From the NCBI RefSeq assembly GCF_945901735.1, contig NZ_CAMDLM010000025.1:1-62395 (forward strand): 62,395 nt of DNA. Reading direction: 5' to 3'. The notes beneath the pieces are model-generated. The model saw only the letters and a program-made list of their open reading frames with translations. It ran no database searches and was not told where the DNA came from. Source of the DNA: Limnohabitans sp. Rim8. Its GTDB lineage: Bacteria; Pseudomonadota; Gammaproteobacteria; Burkholderiales; Burkholderiaceae_C. Shown one piece after another: positions 1-7,963 of this stretch (the first letter of the stretch is position 1; each line of letters begins with the position of its first letter). The position numbers and the translations under genes were made by a program.

Positions 1-606
1 TTGCCGCTGGCCGATACCGTGGCCTTCTACTTGGCTGGGCCGATTTTTGTCACATTTTTTGCAATTGTCTTTCTCAAGGAGCACGTCAGCTGGCGACGTT
101 GGTTGGCCATTGTCATCGGGTTTGTGGGTGTTCTGATTGCAGTCGGCCCGACTGGTGAGGGTTATGGCTGGGCTGTGCTCATTCCAATTGGTGGAACCCT
201 TCTTTTTGCTGGTCTCAATATCTTCACCCGCAGACTTGCAGGAACTGATGAGGTTGCACTGGTCACATGGCAAGTCGCGAGTGCGTTTTTGTTCGGCCTG
301 GTGATTGCGCCTTTTTTCTGGGTACAAGCGAGCCTGTTCGATTTTCTATGTCTTAGCTTGCTGGGAATCGTCTCGGCACTGGCCCACATGGGCGTCAATC
401 GGGCTTTGCGCTACGCGCCTGCAGCCGTTGTTGTGCCCTATCAATACACACTGATCGTTTGGGCCGTGTTGCTGGGCTTCTTGTTTTTTGGGGATGTTCC
501 GACTTGGAGTGTGGTCATGGGCTCGACCATCATCGTGGCCTCAGGTCTCTATATCTTCATGCGAGAGCAGGTCACAACCCGGGGTCAAGCTGCAGAGCAA
601 CCTTGA
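1..606 (+). CDS. EamA/DMT-family transporter, 5'-truncated
   Basis: The reading frame is open from the first base, so this is the C-terminal part of a longer gene. The visible 201 residues hold about seven hydrophobic segments (roughly residues 8-25, 34-49, 56-75, 90-106, 112-133, 145-163 and 168-186). This matches the second half of the ten-helix EamA (drug/metabolite transporter) fold, which is normally about 300 residues. The family exports or imports small metabolites across the inner membrane; the substrate cannot be read from sequence. The polar tail after the last helix and the stop at 604-606 give a normal C-terminus. Confidence 0.85.
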   Translation: MPLADTVAFYLAGPIFVTFFAIVFLKEHVSWRRWLAIVIGFVGVLIAVGPTGEGYGWAVLIPIGGTLLFAGLNIFTRRLAGTDEVALVTWQVASAFLFGLVIAPFFWVQASLFDFLCLSLLGIVSALAHMGVNRALRYAPAAVVVPYQYTLIVWAVLLGFLFFGDVPTWSVVMGSTIIVASGLYIFMREQVTTRGQAAEQP

Positions 607-1034
607 AATGGCGACAACGGGCATACGGCTTGCCCTGAAGTGATTCGCCTGAAAAAAAAGAGGCGACTTGCGTGTTGACGCCGATGACCATTTGATCAAG
701 GCCGCCGATTTCAGTTTGACCAACGCGTGCCCAATTAACGGCCTGGTCACAGCAAGATCGGCACTACGCCCACAAGCTGGTCAAATCGCGGTCGGCGGTA
801 ATATTTGGTTTGCAGAGATTGATTTAAAGGGGAGATTTACTGCGAATGAAACGAAAATTCGTACATATGAATCAAATGATTTAGCAGTGTTGGGCACTAT
901 TTTCATAATATGGAACATGGTTGTCACTGAGGCCTTCCAAAACCGGCAAGCCAATTTGACAAATTAACATCATGTAATGACTTTCCCGTCTTTTGCCTTA
1001 TTTCAAAAGCTCAGACAAATCTGTAAGGACATGC
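607..1034. other. Intergenic stretch, no recognised gene
   Basis: Between the EamA gene and the crotonase there is no gene I can support. A 99-codon frame with a TTG start (668-967, plus strand) has no ribosome binding site and no recognisable domain. The right half (about 830-970) is AT-richer than its surroundings and could hold the crotonase promoter. A decayed gene remnant is possible but unproven. Confidence 0.5.
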
Positions 1035-1886
1035 ATGCATCCCACCGATTCACAGCCCCTATCTGTCAGCAGCCGTCGCGACGGCCCCATCGCCGTTATC
1101 ACACTCTCGCGCCCTGATGTGCGTAACGCAGTTGACGCCGACACCGCCCGCGCCCTGTTCGACGCGTTTATTGCCTTCGAGAAAGACGCGGATGCCAAGG
1201 TTGCCGTGTTCCATGGTGCGCATGGGCATTTTTGCGCGGGCTGGGACCTGAAGGCTGGTGCGCGCATGGCTCGGGAAGAGGGCGGGCCCGGCGTTTTAAC
1301 GAACTTGGATTTTGAGCCACTTTCCGGCGCTCAATTGGAGTCTGAGCCCTCTAGCGCACCGCTAGGCCCCATGGGCCCCTCGCGCCTGCTTTTGTCCAAA
1401 CCGGTCATCGCTGCCGTCAGCGGCGCAGCCGTCGCCGGTGGTATGGAACTGGCTCTTTGGTGCGATATGCGGGTCATGGAAGAAGACGCCTACTTTGGCG
1501 TGTTTTGTCGCCGCTTTGGTGTGCCTTTGATAGACGGCGGCACGGTGCGTCTGCCGCGTCTCATTGGCATGGGCCACGCTATGGACTTGATTCTTACCGG
1601 GCGCAAAGTGGAGGCGGTCGAAGCACTGGCCATGGGTCTGACCAACCGTGTAGTGCCCACGGGAGGCGCGCTGGATGCGGCGCTGGCTTTGGCTGAGCAA
1701 TTAGCGGGCTTTCCCCAAGCCACCATGAACGCCGACCGAATGAGCGCCTACCAGCAATGGGACTTGCCATTGCACCATGCGCTGCACCAGGAGTGGCTAC
1801 GCGGTAAAGCCTGTATCGGAGAGGGATTGGAAGGCGCCGGCCGGTTTGCCGACGGGCAAGGCCGTCATGGCATTTTCGGCAGGTAG
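1035..1886 (+). CDS. Enoyl-CoA hydratase/isomerase (crotonase) family protein
   Basis: A 283-residue member of the crotonase superfamily, which hydrates or isomerises acyl-CoA thioesters in the cytoplasm. The oxyanion-hole segment GHFCAGWDL sits at about residues 64-72, and the second signature, VSGAAVAGG followed by MELALWCD, at about 128-144. The FGVPLIDGGTVRLPRLIG block (161-178) is the usual segment after the catalytic loop. The chosen ATG at 1035 has AAGGAC five bases upstream; a TTG at 993 in the same frame only adds an unrelated leader. It stands alone, so its acyl-CoA substrate is unknown. Confidence 0.85.
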   Translation: MHPTDSQPLSVSSRRDGPIAVITLSRPDVRNAVDADTARALFDAFIAFEKDADAKVAVFHGAHGHFCAGWDLKAGARMAREEGGPGVLTNLDFEPLSGAQLESEPSSAPLGPMGPSRLLLSKPVIAAVSGAAVAGGMELALWCDMRVMEEDAYFGVFCRRFGVPLIDGGTVRLPRLIGMGHAMDLILTGRKVEAVEALAMGLTNRVVPTGGALDAALALAEQLAGFPQATMNADRMSAYQQWDLPLHHALHQEWLRGKACIGEGLEGAGRFADGQGRHGIFGR

Positions 1887-2090
1887 TTTAGAAAGACAAA
1901 ATCCGCTCCCGCGCCGCATGTTGGTATGAGTCTTCGACGCCAAGTCGTGTCACTGAACGCGCTTCAATTTGAGGCTTGAGTTTGTCTACAGTTGCGTGGG
2001 AAGTCCATTGCGAGCTTATACCTATAGAAAGTTTGTATTGGCTGTGGAGAATACGATCCATATCCTGTTCAATTCGATGGAGACAACTGA

Positions 2091-3428
2091 ATGGCTGCTA
2101 TCAAAGCCCCAGAAATTCAATATGCACAGTCTGGTGAAGTGAGCATCGCTTTTCAGGTCTTTGGATATGGTTCTCAAGATTTGGTCTACGTACCGGGGAT
2201 CATTTCTCACTTGGAACTCTATTGGGAAGACGCCACCATGGCCAATTGGCTGATGCAGTTGGGTCAACACTTTAGGGTCATCATCTTGGACAAGCGCGGT
2301 CAAGGCATGTCAGACCGAATCGAAAGCAGCGCAACGCTTGAAGACAGAATTGACGATGTAAATGCCGTCATGCAGGCAGCCAATTCAAAATCCGCCACCC
2401 TGTTAGGCCTGTCAGAAGGTGGGCCCTTGTGTTTATTTTTCGCGGCCACATACCCAGACAAGGTAGAGCGGCTGATGCTTTTCGGCTCTATGGCCCGCTT
2501 TTATGGGGCGGCTGACTACCCTTACTCTTCGACTTATGAGGCCATGTCAGAAAGGTTAATTCCTCGATTTGGCAAGGGCGCCTTTGCGTTCATGCTCGGA
2601 TCCAAAGACGAAGTTACTCAAGAGGAAATTGATCAAATAGCGCGTACCGAAAGAATGTCTTGCTCGCCCAGTGCGTTCAAAAAAATATTGGATGCCAATC
2701 GACTGATCGATGCCCGGCCGATCCTTGCGAATGTGGCGCAGCCGACACTCATCATGCACCGCAGGGGTGATTCAGCTGTCAATTTCAAGGGCAGTCGTTT
2801 CATGGCAGAAAGAATTGCAAACTGCACTTACCTTGAGTTCCCGACCAAGTCCCATCTTCCCAATTTGGATGACACCCACAATTTGGTGAACGCGATGGTT
2901 CAATTTGTGAATTCAACCCAAGTCGGAGAATCAAAACCTTCCAAAGAAAAACGACTCTCCACCGCCTTGTTCACCGACATTGTCCAGTCCACCGACAAAC
3001 TCCTGAGCATGGGGGATCATGCTTGGCGAAAAATGTTGGATGCGCATGATGCGATAGCCCAACAAAAAGTAGCGGAGTTCCGTGGTCGCATTGTCAAAAA
3101 CACAGGGGACGGGATTCTTGCCGTTTTTGATGGCCCGGTAAAAGCCTTGCAATGCGCACAAGCCTTGATTTCTTCGTTGCAGGAAATTAACCTCCCGATC
3201 CGCGCTGGGCTTCATGTTGGCGAAGTCGTCAACCGCGGGGATGACATCACGGGCATCGCCGTCAACATCGCTGCTCGGGTCATGGACAAAGCCAAATCGG
3301 GACAAACACTGCTGACCCAAACCCTGAAAGATTTAACGGGAGGCAGCAACATTGAATTCAAATCTTTAGGCAAATTTGAGTTGAAAGGCTTGCCTGAAGA
3401 ATTCGAATTATTCACTCCGTTAAATTAG
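2091..3428 (+). CDS. Alpha/beta hydrolase fused to a class III adenylate/guanylate cyclase domain
   Basis: A 445-residue two-domain protein. Residues 1-280 are an alpha/beta hydrolase with nucleophile elbow GLSEG (Ser108) and a likely catalytic His255 (TKSHLPN). Residues 287-410 are a class III nucleotide cyclase. Metal-binding aspartates are in FTDIVQST (Asp296) and NTGDGI (Asp340); GDDITG (383-388) sits in the substrate-binding region; the transition-state pair is Asn392 and Arg396 (VNIAAR). All key residues are present, so an active cAMP- or cGMP-forming enzyme is expected. There is no membrane segment. GGAGA lies seven bases before the ATG. The hydrolase-like half may sense a small ligand; this is inference. 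Confidence 0.9.
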   Translation: MAAIKAPEIQYAQSGEVSIAFQVFGYGSQDLVYVPGIISHLELYWEDATMANWLMQLGQHFRVIILDKRGQGMSDRIESSATLEDRIDDVNAVMQAANSKSATLLGLSEGGPLCLFFAATYPDKVERLMLFGSMARFYGAADYPYSSTYEAMSERLIPRFGKGAFAFMLGSKDEVTQEEIDQIARTERMSCSPSAFKKILDANRLIDARPILANVAQPTLIMHRRGDSAVNFKGSRFMAERIANCTYLEFPTKSHLPNLDDTHNLVNAMVQFVNSTQVGESKPSKEKRLSTALFTDIVQSTDKLLSMGDHAWRKMLDAHDAIAQQKVAEFRGRIVKNTGDGILAVFDGPVKALQCAQALISSLQEINLPIRAGLHVGEVVNRGDDITGIAVNIAARVMDKAKSGQTLLTQTLKDLTGGSNIEFKSLGKFELKGLPEEFELFTPLN

Positions 3429-3436
3429 CCTATTCC

Positions 3437-3460
3437 GAGGGTGTCCTAAATTTTGTGTAA
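3437..3460. mobile_element. Possible terminal inverted repeat of an IS256-type element (solo end)
   Basis: The 24 bases starting GAGGGTGTCC, followed by TAAATTTTGTGTAA, resemble from memory the ends of IS256-family elements, which often read as a GTGTCC block followed by TTGTGTAA. No transposase gene and no second copy of the end was found in the window. It sits immediately beyond the broken end of the SiaB-like fragment, where an insertion scar would be expected. The assignment rests on motif resemblance only. Confidence 0.35.
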
Positions 3461-3519
3461 AAGGTCAAATGGCAGGAAACTGCCGAACATCCAGAAAGAT
3501 GAACCATGCCCGATGTGTC

Positions 3520-3738
3520 TTAATCGTCCCCACCATGCCAAATTAAATTTTGCACGCCCTCCATAAAAACCGAAAAAATGGTTTTGGAGCGTTTGGGATC
3601 ATCTTGAGCCAACAATCGACTTTTGAGCAAGTCGGCCAATGTCAACATCAGATCATCAGAGATGGCCCCGTTGTAAGCCATGATGACCTTGTTGTTTCTT
3701 AGCTCGTTGCGCAAACCAATCGCCTGACTGAGATCCAT
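3520..3738 (-). pseudogene. Truncated SiaB-family (DUF6272-type) protein kinase fragment
   Basis: A 72-codon frame whose residues 8-65 resemble the N-terminal half of SiaB, the kinase/phosphatase-like partner in Sia-type biofilm signalling: NGAISDDLMLTLADLLKSRL and then the FSVFMEGVQNLI helix. SiaB proteins are normally about 180 residues, so more than half is missing; the frame stops just after WHGGDD. AAAGGGG lies a suitable distance before the ATG, so the fragment could still be translated. The break faces a possible IS end at 3437-3460. The family call is from memory of the motif; a short stand-alone protein is an alternative. Confidence 0.55.
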
Positions 3739-4178
3739 GCTGAGGCCCCTTTGGGTAAACAGGTGCTAAGAATTCAAAACTTATCCTAGTGGCAAAAACT
3801 GATCATTGATTCAACTGGATAGGAAGTCATGAGGACGAGCATTCAAGGAAGAAAAATTTTATTGAAATATAAATAATATATTTTTACGTTTTATTATTCT
3901 ATTTAGTGGTCGAAAATTTAAAAAATTGAAAAACAGTGTCATTCCCAGATGGATACACCGGACAGGGATTGCGTCGCAGTGACATTCCATGGTTGATTAA
4001 ATGCATCAAGAAATGGCATCAAGACGTTGTAGTCGGTGCTGCTCGTTGCTACCTAACTTCAGAGTTTTATAAAACTGAATGTTCCCGTCGACTACGATTT
4101 GAGCAGCTTGAGGCGATTGTGTCGAAGGTGCTGTGACCAGAACTTTCAATGTTTTTTTCTCTCAGGCATACTCGAGTT
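3739..4178. other. AT-rich intergenic region with a doubtful 66-codon frame
   Basis: About 3830-3925 is strikingly AT-rich compared with the rest of the window and may be foreign or regulatory DNA. A GTG-started frame (3936-4136, plus strand) has no convincing ribosome binding site and no recognisable domain. Its C-terminal codons (CSRRLRFEQL) have a decayed, stop-containing relative at about 4748-4777, beyond the BLUF gene. It may therefore be the tail of a degraded gene family rather than a working gene. Confidence 0.4.
4081..4110 (+). repeat. Imperfect direct repeat, copy 1 (upstream of BLUF gene)
   Basis: The 28 bases starting GTTCCCGTCGACTACGATTT match 4749-4776 at 24 positions. All four differences are transitions. 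Read as codons, this copy is open (CSRRLRFEQL). Confidence 0.55.
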
Positions 4179-4616
4179 ATGCAAAATGACGAAGGCCAAC
4201 CATCTCAATCTATCCATCACATTGTGTACTGCAGCCAAGCTGCTCAGCACATGGACAAAAAGGCGCTTGAAAAAATAATTGTCACCGCCAAACACCATAA
4301 CCCCAGATTTGGTATCACTGGGTTATTGGTTTTTGGCAGCGGTATCTTCTTTCAGTGGCTGGAAGGTCCCAGAGACAACGTGACCAGTTTGTTCAAGATC
4401 ATTTGTGCAGATCCGCGCCACTCTGATGTTGTGCTGCTTACAAAAGAAGATGAGTTTCGTGAAAGGCTGTTTCCAAATTGGGACATGGAGTTGGTGGCAG
4501 CCGAAGATATCAGTGCCGTTTTGGAGGATGCCATGCATGAGGCCTCAGATCCAAAGCAAAAAAATACACTGTCCAAGATGCTGCAGGAACTTCACAAGAG
4601 CCCGCTTGGGAAATGA
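4179..4616 (+). CDS. BLUF-domain blue-light photoreceptor (stand-alone)
   Basis: A 145-residue protein consisting of a BLUF domain (about residues 11-110) and a short helical tail. BLUF domains bind FAD and switch through a Tyr-Gln-Asn hydrogen-bond network. Here Tyr17 (HIVYCSQ), Asn41 (HNPRFGITG) and Gln59 (FFQWLEG) have the same spacing as Tyr21, Asn45 and Gln63 of AppA, and Trp101 and Met103 (NWDM) match the semi-conserved Trp and Met. Light sensing is thus well supported. No output domain is fused, so it must signal through a partner. An in-frame ATG at 4149 would add ten residues; neither start has a strong ribosome binding site. Confidence 0.9.
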   Translation: MQNDEGQPSQSIHHIVYCSQAAQHMDKKALEKIIVTAKHHNPRFGITGLLVFGSGIFFQWLEGPRDNVTSLFKIICADPRHSDVVLLTKEDEFRERLFPNWDMELVAAEDISAVLEDAMHEASDPKQKNTLSKMLQELHKSPLGK

Positions 4617-4748
4617 AAACTGGATTGACATCCATCTCATGTGTCAAATCTAGCAAGCGGCTTTGAAGAGGATTGATCGTCAGCCTTTTTTGGCCCATGA
4701 ACTGCAACAACCTTTGCCTTGGTAAAGCACGCAGTTGGTGCAAACCTT

Positions 4749-4777
4749 GTTCCCGCCGACTGTGATTTAAGCAGCTG
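4749..4777 (+). repeat. Imperfect direct repeat, copy 2 (downstream of BLUF gene)
   Basis: Partner of 4081-4110, with 24 of 28 positions identical and only transitions between them. Read in the same frame it carries a TGA stop where copy 1 has CGA, so it looks like a decayed coding copy. The two copies bracket the BLUF gene. Confidence 0.5.
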
Positions 4778-4864
4778 CTGATTCCCTGATACTCAGCACG
4801 ATGACCTTCCTGCCGCTGCTGGGTGCGCGATAGCAGCCGCCATTGCGGCGTTGCATCCGAATGC

Positions 4865-6085
4865 TCAGGTCTTCTCGACTTTCGGTTGAGGCGGAGCTTG
4901 AAGCTGTGATCTCGCCTTTGCCGGTAAGCTCAAAGCCATCAGTGAGCCCAGCAGGTTAACGCCAGCGGCAATGCGCATGGCTTGGTCGTAGCCCTGGGTC
5001 TGGTCGTACAGCCAGCCCGCCAGCACCGGCAGACTGATGGCCGCGATGCACCAAGCAATATACAGTTGCCCTGCCACCCGCCCAAAAGCATTGGGATGCC
5101 AGTAGCGCGCAATGGCCCCAGCCGTCAGACCCGAAATGAAGCCATAGCCGCAGCCGATCAGCGTCATGGCCAGGACGGCCATGCCCGGCCCTGGCCAGGC
5201 CAATAGAAGGCACGAGCCACTGAGGGCGATCAAGTGGGCCATGCAGGCCACACGAGGCACCGCAAAACGATCAATGAGCCAGCCCCCACCAATCCGTGCA
5301 GCAGCAATCGCACCGGTGATGAAAGTGGTGCCCCCCAGTGCAAACAGGTTTTTTGCGCCATAGGCTTCCAAAATGCCAGCGGCCTGGCTCATCACCATCA
5401 GACCCGCCGAGGCTGCGAGAAAGAAAACAGTAAACAGCCGGGCAAACAAGCCCCAGTGGCGTGCCTGGCTGTCGGCTGCACTCGCGCCAGGATCTTGCAT
5501 GCGAACCCGGGCACGACGCCAGAGCATTGCAGCGATGGCGCAGCAAGTCAGCACCGTGAGGGCAAGACCCATCAGGGTTGCGCGCAGACCGTACGCCTCG
5601 ATGGCCCAGCCAAAGACCGGTGCGCCCAGCATGGCACCCATGGGGTACAGGCTCACCACGTAGCCGTTGGCCAGACCGCTCATGGGGCTGATGGTCTGAT
5701 TCAGACCTTGTTGCATCATGATGAAAGCCACCCCGCCGCCCAATCCGAACAGAACGCCGTAGCCCAGCAGCAAATGCTCGATGCCCTGTGCCGTGGCGCA
5801 GATCAGCAGACCAGAGGCACTCAGTGCGCCGCAAAACAGCAACAGTGGCACAGGTGCGAACCGACGGTAGAGGGCAGGTCCAATGAGCATGCCGATCGTG
5901 AGAAAAATCGAGGCCATGGAAAATACGATCGCCATTTCAGCCCGACCAATACCGAGCAGCGCCTCCATCGGCTTGAGAAAGACCGAAAACGCATAGACGG
6001 TGCCGAACGGCAGATTCACCACGGTGGCCGCAGCCAGGACGAGTGCCCCTCGGCTGATGCCTCGAGAGGTGGGTGAATCGCTCAT
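4865..6085 (-). CDS. MFS transporter, OFA (oxalate/formate antiporter-like) type
   Basis: A 406-residue, 12-helix major facilitator. The N-terminal segment (LPFGTVYAFSVFLKPME, about residues 25-41) and GLGGGVAFIMMQQGLNQ (about 115-131) match the oxalate/formate-antiporter and monocarboxylate branch of the superfamily, whose members exchange small carboxylates across the inner membrane. A purine-rich GGGGCGGAG directly precedes the ATG. It is flanked by intergenic DNA on both sides and is probably monocistronic. The substrate is not determinable from sequence. Confidence 0.85.
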   Translation of the reverse strand: MSDSPTSRGISRGALVLAAATVVNLPFGTVYAFSVFLKPMEALLGIGRAEMAIVFSMASIFLTIGMLIGPALYRRFAPVPLLLFCGALSASGLLICATAQGIEHLLLGYGVLFGLGGGVAFIMMQQGLNQTISPMSGLANGYVVSLYPMGAMLGAPVFGWAIEAYGLRATLMGLALTVLTCCAIAAMLWRRARVRMQDPGASAADSQARHWGLFARLFTVFFLAASAGLMVMSQAAGILEAYGAKNLFALGGTTFITGAIAAARIGGGWLIDRFAVPRVACMAHLIALSGSCLLLAWPGPGMAVLAMTLIGCGYGFISGLTAGAIARYWHPNAFGRVAGQLYIAWCIAAISLPVLAGWLYDQTQGYDQAMRIAAGVNLLGSLMALSLPAKARSQLQAPPQPKVEKT

Positions 6086-6673
6086 CTCCGCCCCGCGAGA
6101 CTGCCCCGATCACGGCAAGCGAGACCCAGCCGATGGAGCGATAAAGGATTGGGCATGCGGCGCGATTTTATTTTTAAATTCAGAGCGCCAGTTTATCCGA
6201 CTGAATGACGTGGGCCGATGTGCACGTTGAACGGGGGGCGTGGTGCGCTTTGCAATCGGTCTCGGTCATGGCTTGATCAAGTTCCAAGAGCAAAGCGATA
6301 GCCATTCGGTCGTTTTATTCAAAAAAACCAAAGTAAGAACTTCACAATCTGGCTCAGCACGAGGGCCTACATTTCGTCAAACAAGCCAGTGAATGCTGAG
6401 TCATGATGATTGGGGCGTCACCGCTTGCAATGCTGGAGATTGAGCACCAATTTGGGACGAAAAGAATGGCTATCCAAAGCGAGTCCAAAACTTGAGGCGT
6501 GAAGTCTCCTTGACTGGGGAGTCCCACATTCCCTCAAGATCTGGAGGGCGCGACGCTCTCAGTCTTGCTGACGCCAATCCAATATCGACCACCAGAAGGA
6601 CAGTTTTCGGTGGGCGACAAAATGCTTGATTCTATTGGCGAGCATGTTGTTTTTTTCATGCGGCGCTGACTTG
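6086..6673. other. Long intergenic region, no recognised gene
   Basis: Nearly 600 bases between the OFA transporter and the SDR gene, with no frame I recognise. A plus-strand frame near 6533-6669 ends in a stop after FFMRR and might be a decayed gene tail, but it has no start with a ribosome binding site and no family match. No hairpin followed by a T-run was seen at the end of the TRAP-linked SDR gene. The region likely holds the OFA promoter near 6090-6200. Confidence 0.4.
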
Positions 6674-7444
6674 TTAACCTAACGTGCCTGCATCCGCCAT
6701 GAGGCAACTGCCTGTGATGAATGAGGCTTCTGATGACGCCAACCAAAGTATGGGGTATGCAATTTCCGCAGGGTCTGCCCAGCGCTTGAGTAAATTTTGT
6801 TCGTAGCGCTGGTGGTCAATTTCAATGCCAGACTTTCGAGCCTCTGCAGCACGCTTGATGTGAAAGGGCGTGAGTGTGGCTCCGGGACAAATTGCGTTGA
6901 CACGAACTTGGTACGGCGCTTCTTCATAGGCCAATGTTTTGGTCAATGAAACAATGCCAGCCTTTGTCACATCGTATTGACCCATGCCCACCCTGGGATG
7001 GAATGCATGCGTAGAAGACACATTCACAATGCTCCCAGATTTACTTTTTCGCAAACTGGGCAATGCCTCTCTGGCCATGTACACATAACTTAGCAAATTG
7101 ACAGCAATGATTTGATTCCAAACATCAGCCGTTGAGTCTGCCAGAGGCTCATAAGCGCGCATGCCGGCGTTGTTGACCAAGATGTCTAGCTGGCCCCACT
7201 TTGAGACAACGCGCGAGACAACTTCTGCTGCTGAAGCTTCGATGGCAAGATTGACAGGGATACAAATGACTTCAGCACCAGGGATGGCATCGTGTACAGA
7301 TTTGGATACAGCTTCCAAAGGGGAGTCTGGCAAGTCGACCAGTGCCACCTTGGCGCCATGCTCGCAAAAAAGTTTGGCGGTGGCTGCGCCAATACCGCCA
7401 GCGCCCCCAGTCACAATGGCTACTTGATTGGCAAGTCTTTTCAT
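6674..7444 (-). CDS. SDR-family NAD(P)-dependent oxidoreductase (TRAP operon)
   Basis: A 256-residue classical short-chain dehydrogenase. It shows the TGGAGGIG nucleotide-binding motif (about residues 12-19), NNAG (about 87-90) and the catalytic Ser with YDVTK (about 153-157). It likely oxidises a hydroxyl group of the substrate brought in by the adjacent TRAP system. It follows dctQ directly: a GTG right after the dctQ stop gives a four-residue longer form, but the ATG at 7444 has AGGTG upstream and is preferred. It is the last gene of the dctP-dctM-dctQ-SDR unit. Confidence 0.88.
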   Translation of the reverse strand: MKRLANQVAIVTGGAGGIGAATAKLFCEHGAKVALVDLPDSPLEAVSKSVHDAIPGAEVICIPVNLAIEASAAEVVSRVVSKWGQLDILVNNAGMRAYEPLADSTADVWNQIIAVNLLSYVYMAREALPSLRKSKSGSIVNVSSTHAFHPRVGMGQYDVTKAGIVSLTKTLAYEEAPYQVRVNAICPGATLTPFHIKRAAEARKSGIEIDHQRYEQNLLKRWADPAEIAYPILWLASSEASFITGSCLMADAGTLG

Positions 7445-7456
7445 AGGGATGGACAC

Positions 7457-7963
7457 CTATCCTAGGGTACTGATTTCTTTGTGCTCAACGAAATCTGGAT
7501 TTCGACAAATTCGCAAAATTGCGACGATGCTGTACACGCTCATGAGCAAGGCATTCAAGGGTATGGCCACATACCAGTAAATTTTGTTGGCTTGCAGATA
7601 GGGCGTGGTCTCACCAGAGTTAAAGCCAAAATCTGCACCGTAATACACCAAGATCCAAAGCAAACAAAGCATCGCCACATGGATGGCGATTGAAATCAAG
7701 CGCCTGAGAGATGGACGCCAGATTTTGTCGAATGCACCCACCCTGTACAGTGAACCTTCGCGCCAAAGCGCAGCCGTTCCAGCAAACGTTAGCCAAATGA
7801 ACAGAAGGTCAATGAGCTCGTCGTAACCCGAGACGCTGATGGCAGGAAAACTTCTTTGAACAATGCCAAAAACCAATAGCAAAAACAGGCCAAAGAAACA
7901 AGCAATGACTGTCCATTTCAAAAAATGGGCGATTGTTTTATCAAGCTGAATCAGGTAGGTCAT
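7457..7963 (-). CDS. dctQ: TRAP transporter small permease subunit (DctQ)
   Basis: A 168-residue membrane protein with four predicted helices, as expected for the small TRAP permease that sits with DctM in the inner membrane. The sequence FIWLTFAGTAALWREGSLYRV is typical of the family. The ATG at 7963 overlaps the dctM stop as ATGA, arguing for translational coupling and against the longer form starting at 7999. The gene lies between dctM and the SDR gene. Confidence 0.88.
   Translation of the reverse strand: MTYLIQLDKTIAHFLKWTVIACFFGLFLLLVFGIVQRSFPAISVSGYDELIDLLFIWLTFAGTAALWREGSLYRVGAFDKIWRPSLRRLISIAIHVAMLCLLWILVYYGADFGFNSGETTPYLQANKIYWYVAIPLNALLMSVYSIVAILRICRNPDFVEHKEISTLG

Noticed and set aside
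668..967. 99-codon plus-strand frame after the EamA gene
   Set aside because: TTG start without a ribosome binding site and no recognisable domain; kept only as part of an intergenic entry.
5234..6076. 280-codon plus-strand frame opposite the OFA transporter
   Set aside because: Antisense shadow; highly polar translation with no domain, facing a normal membrane protein gene.
6533..6669. Plus-strand open frame that might be a gene tail
   Set aside because: No start with a ribosome binding site and no family match; not enough evidence for a pseudogene call.
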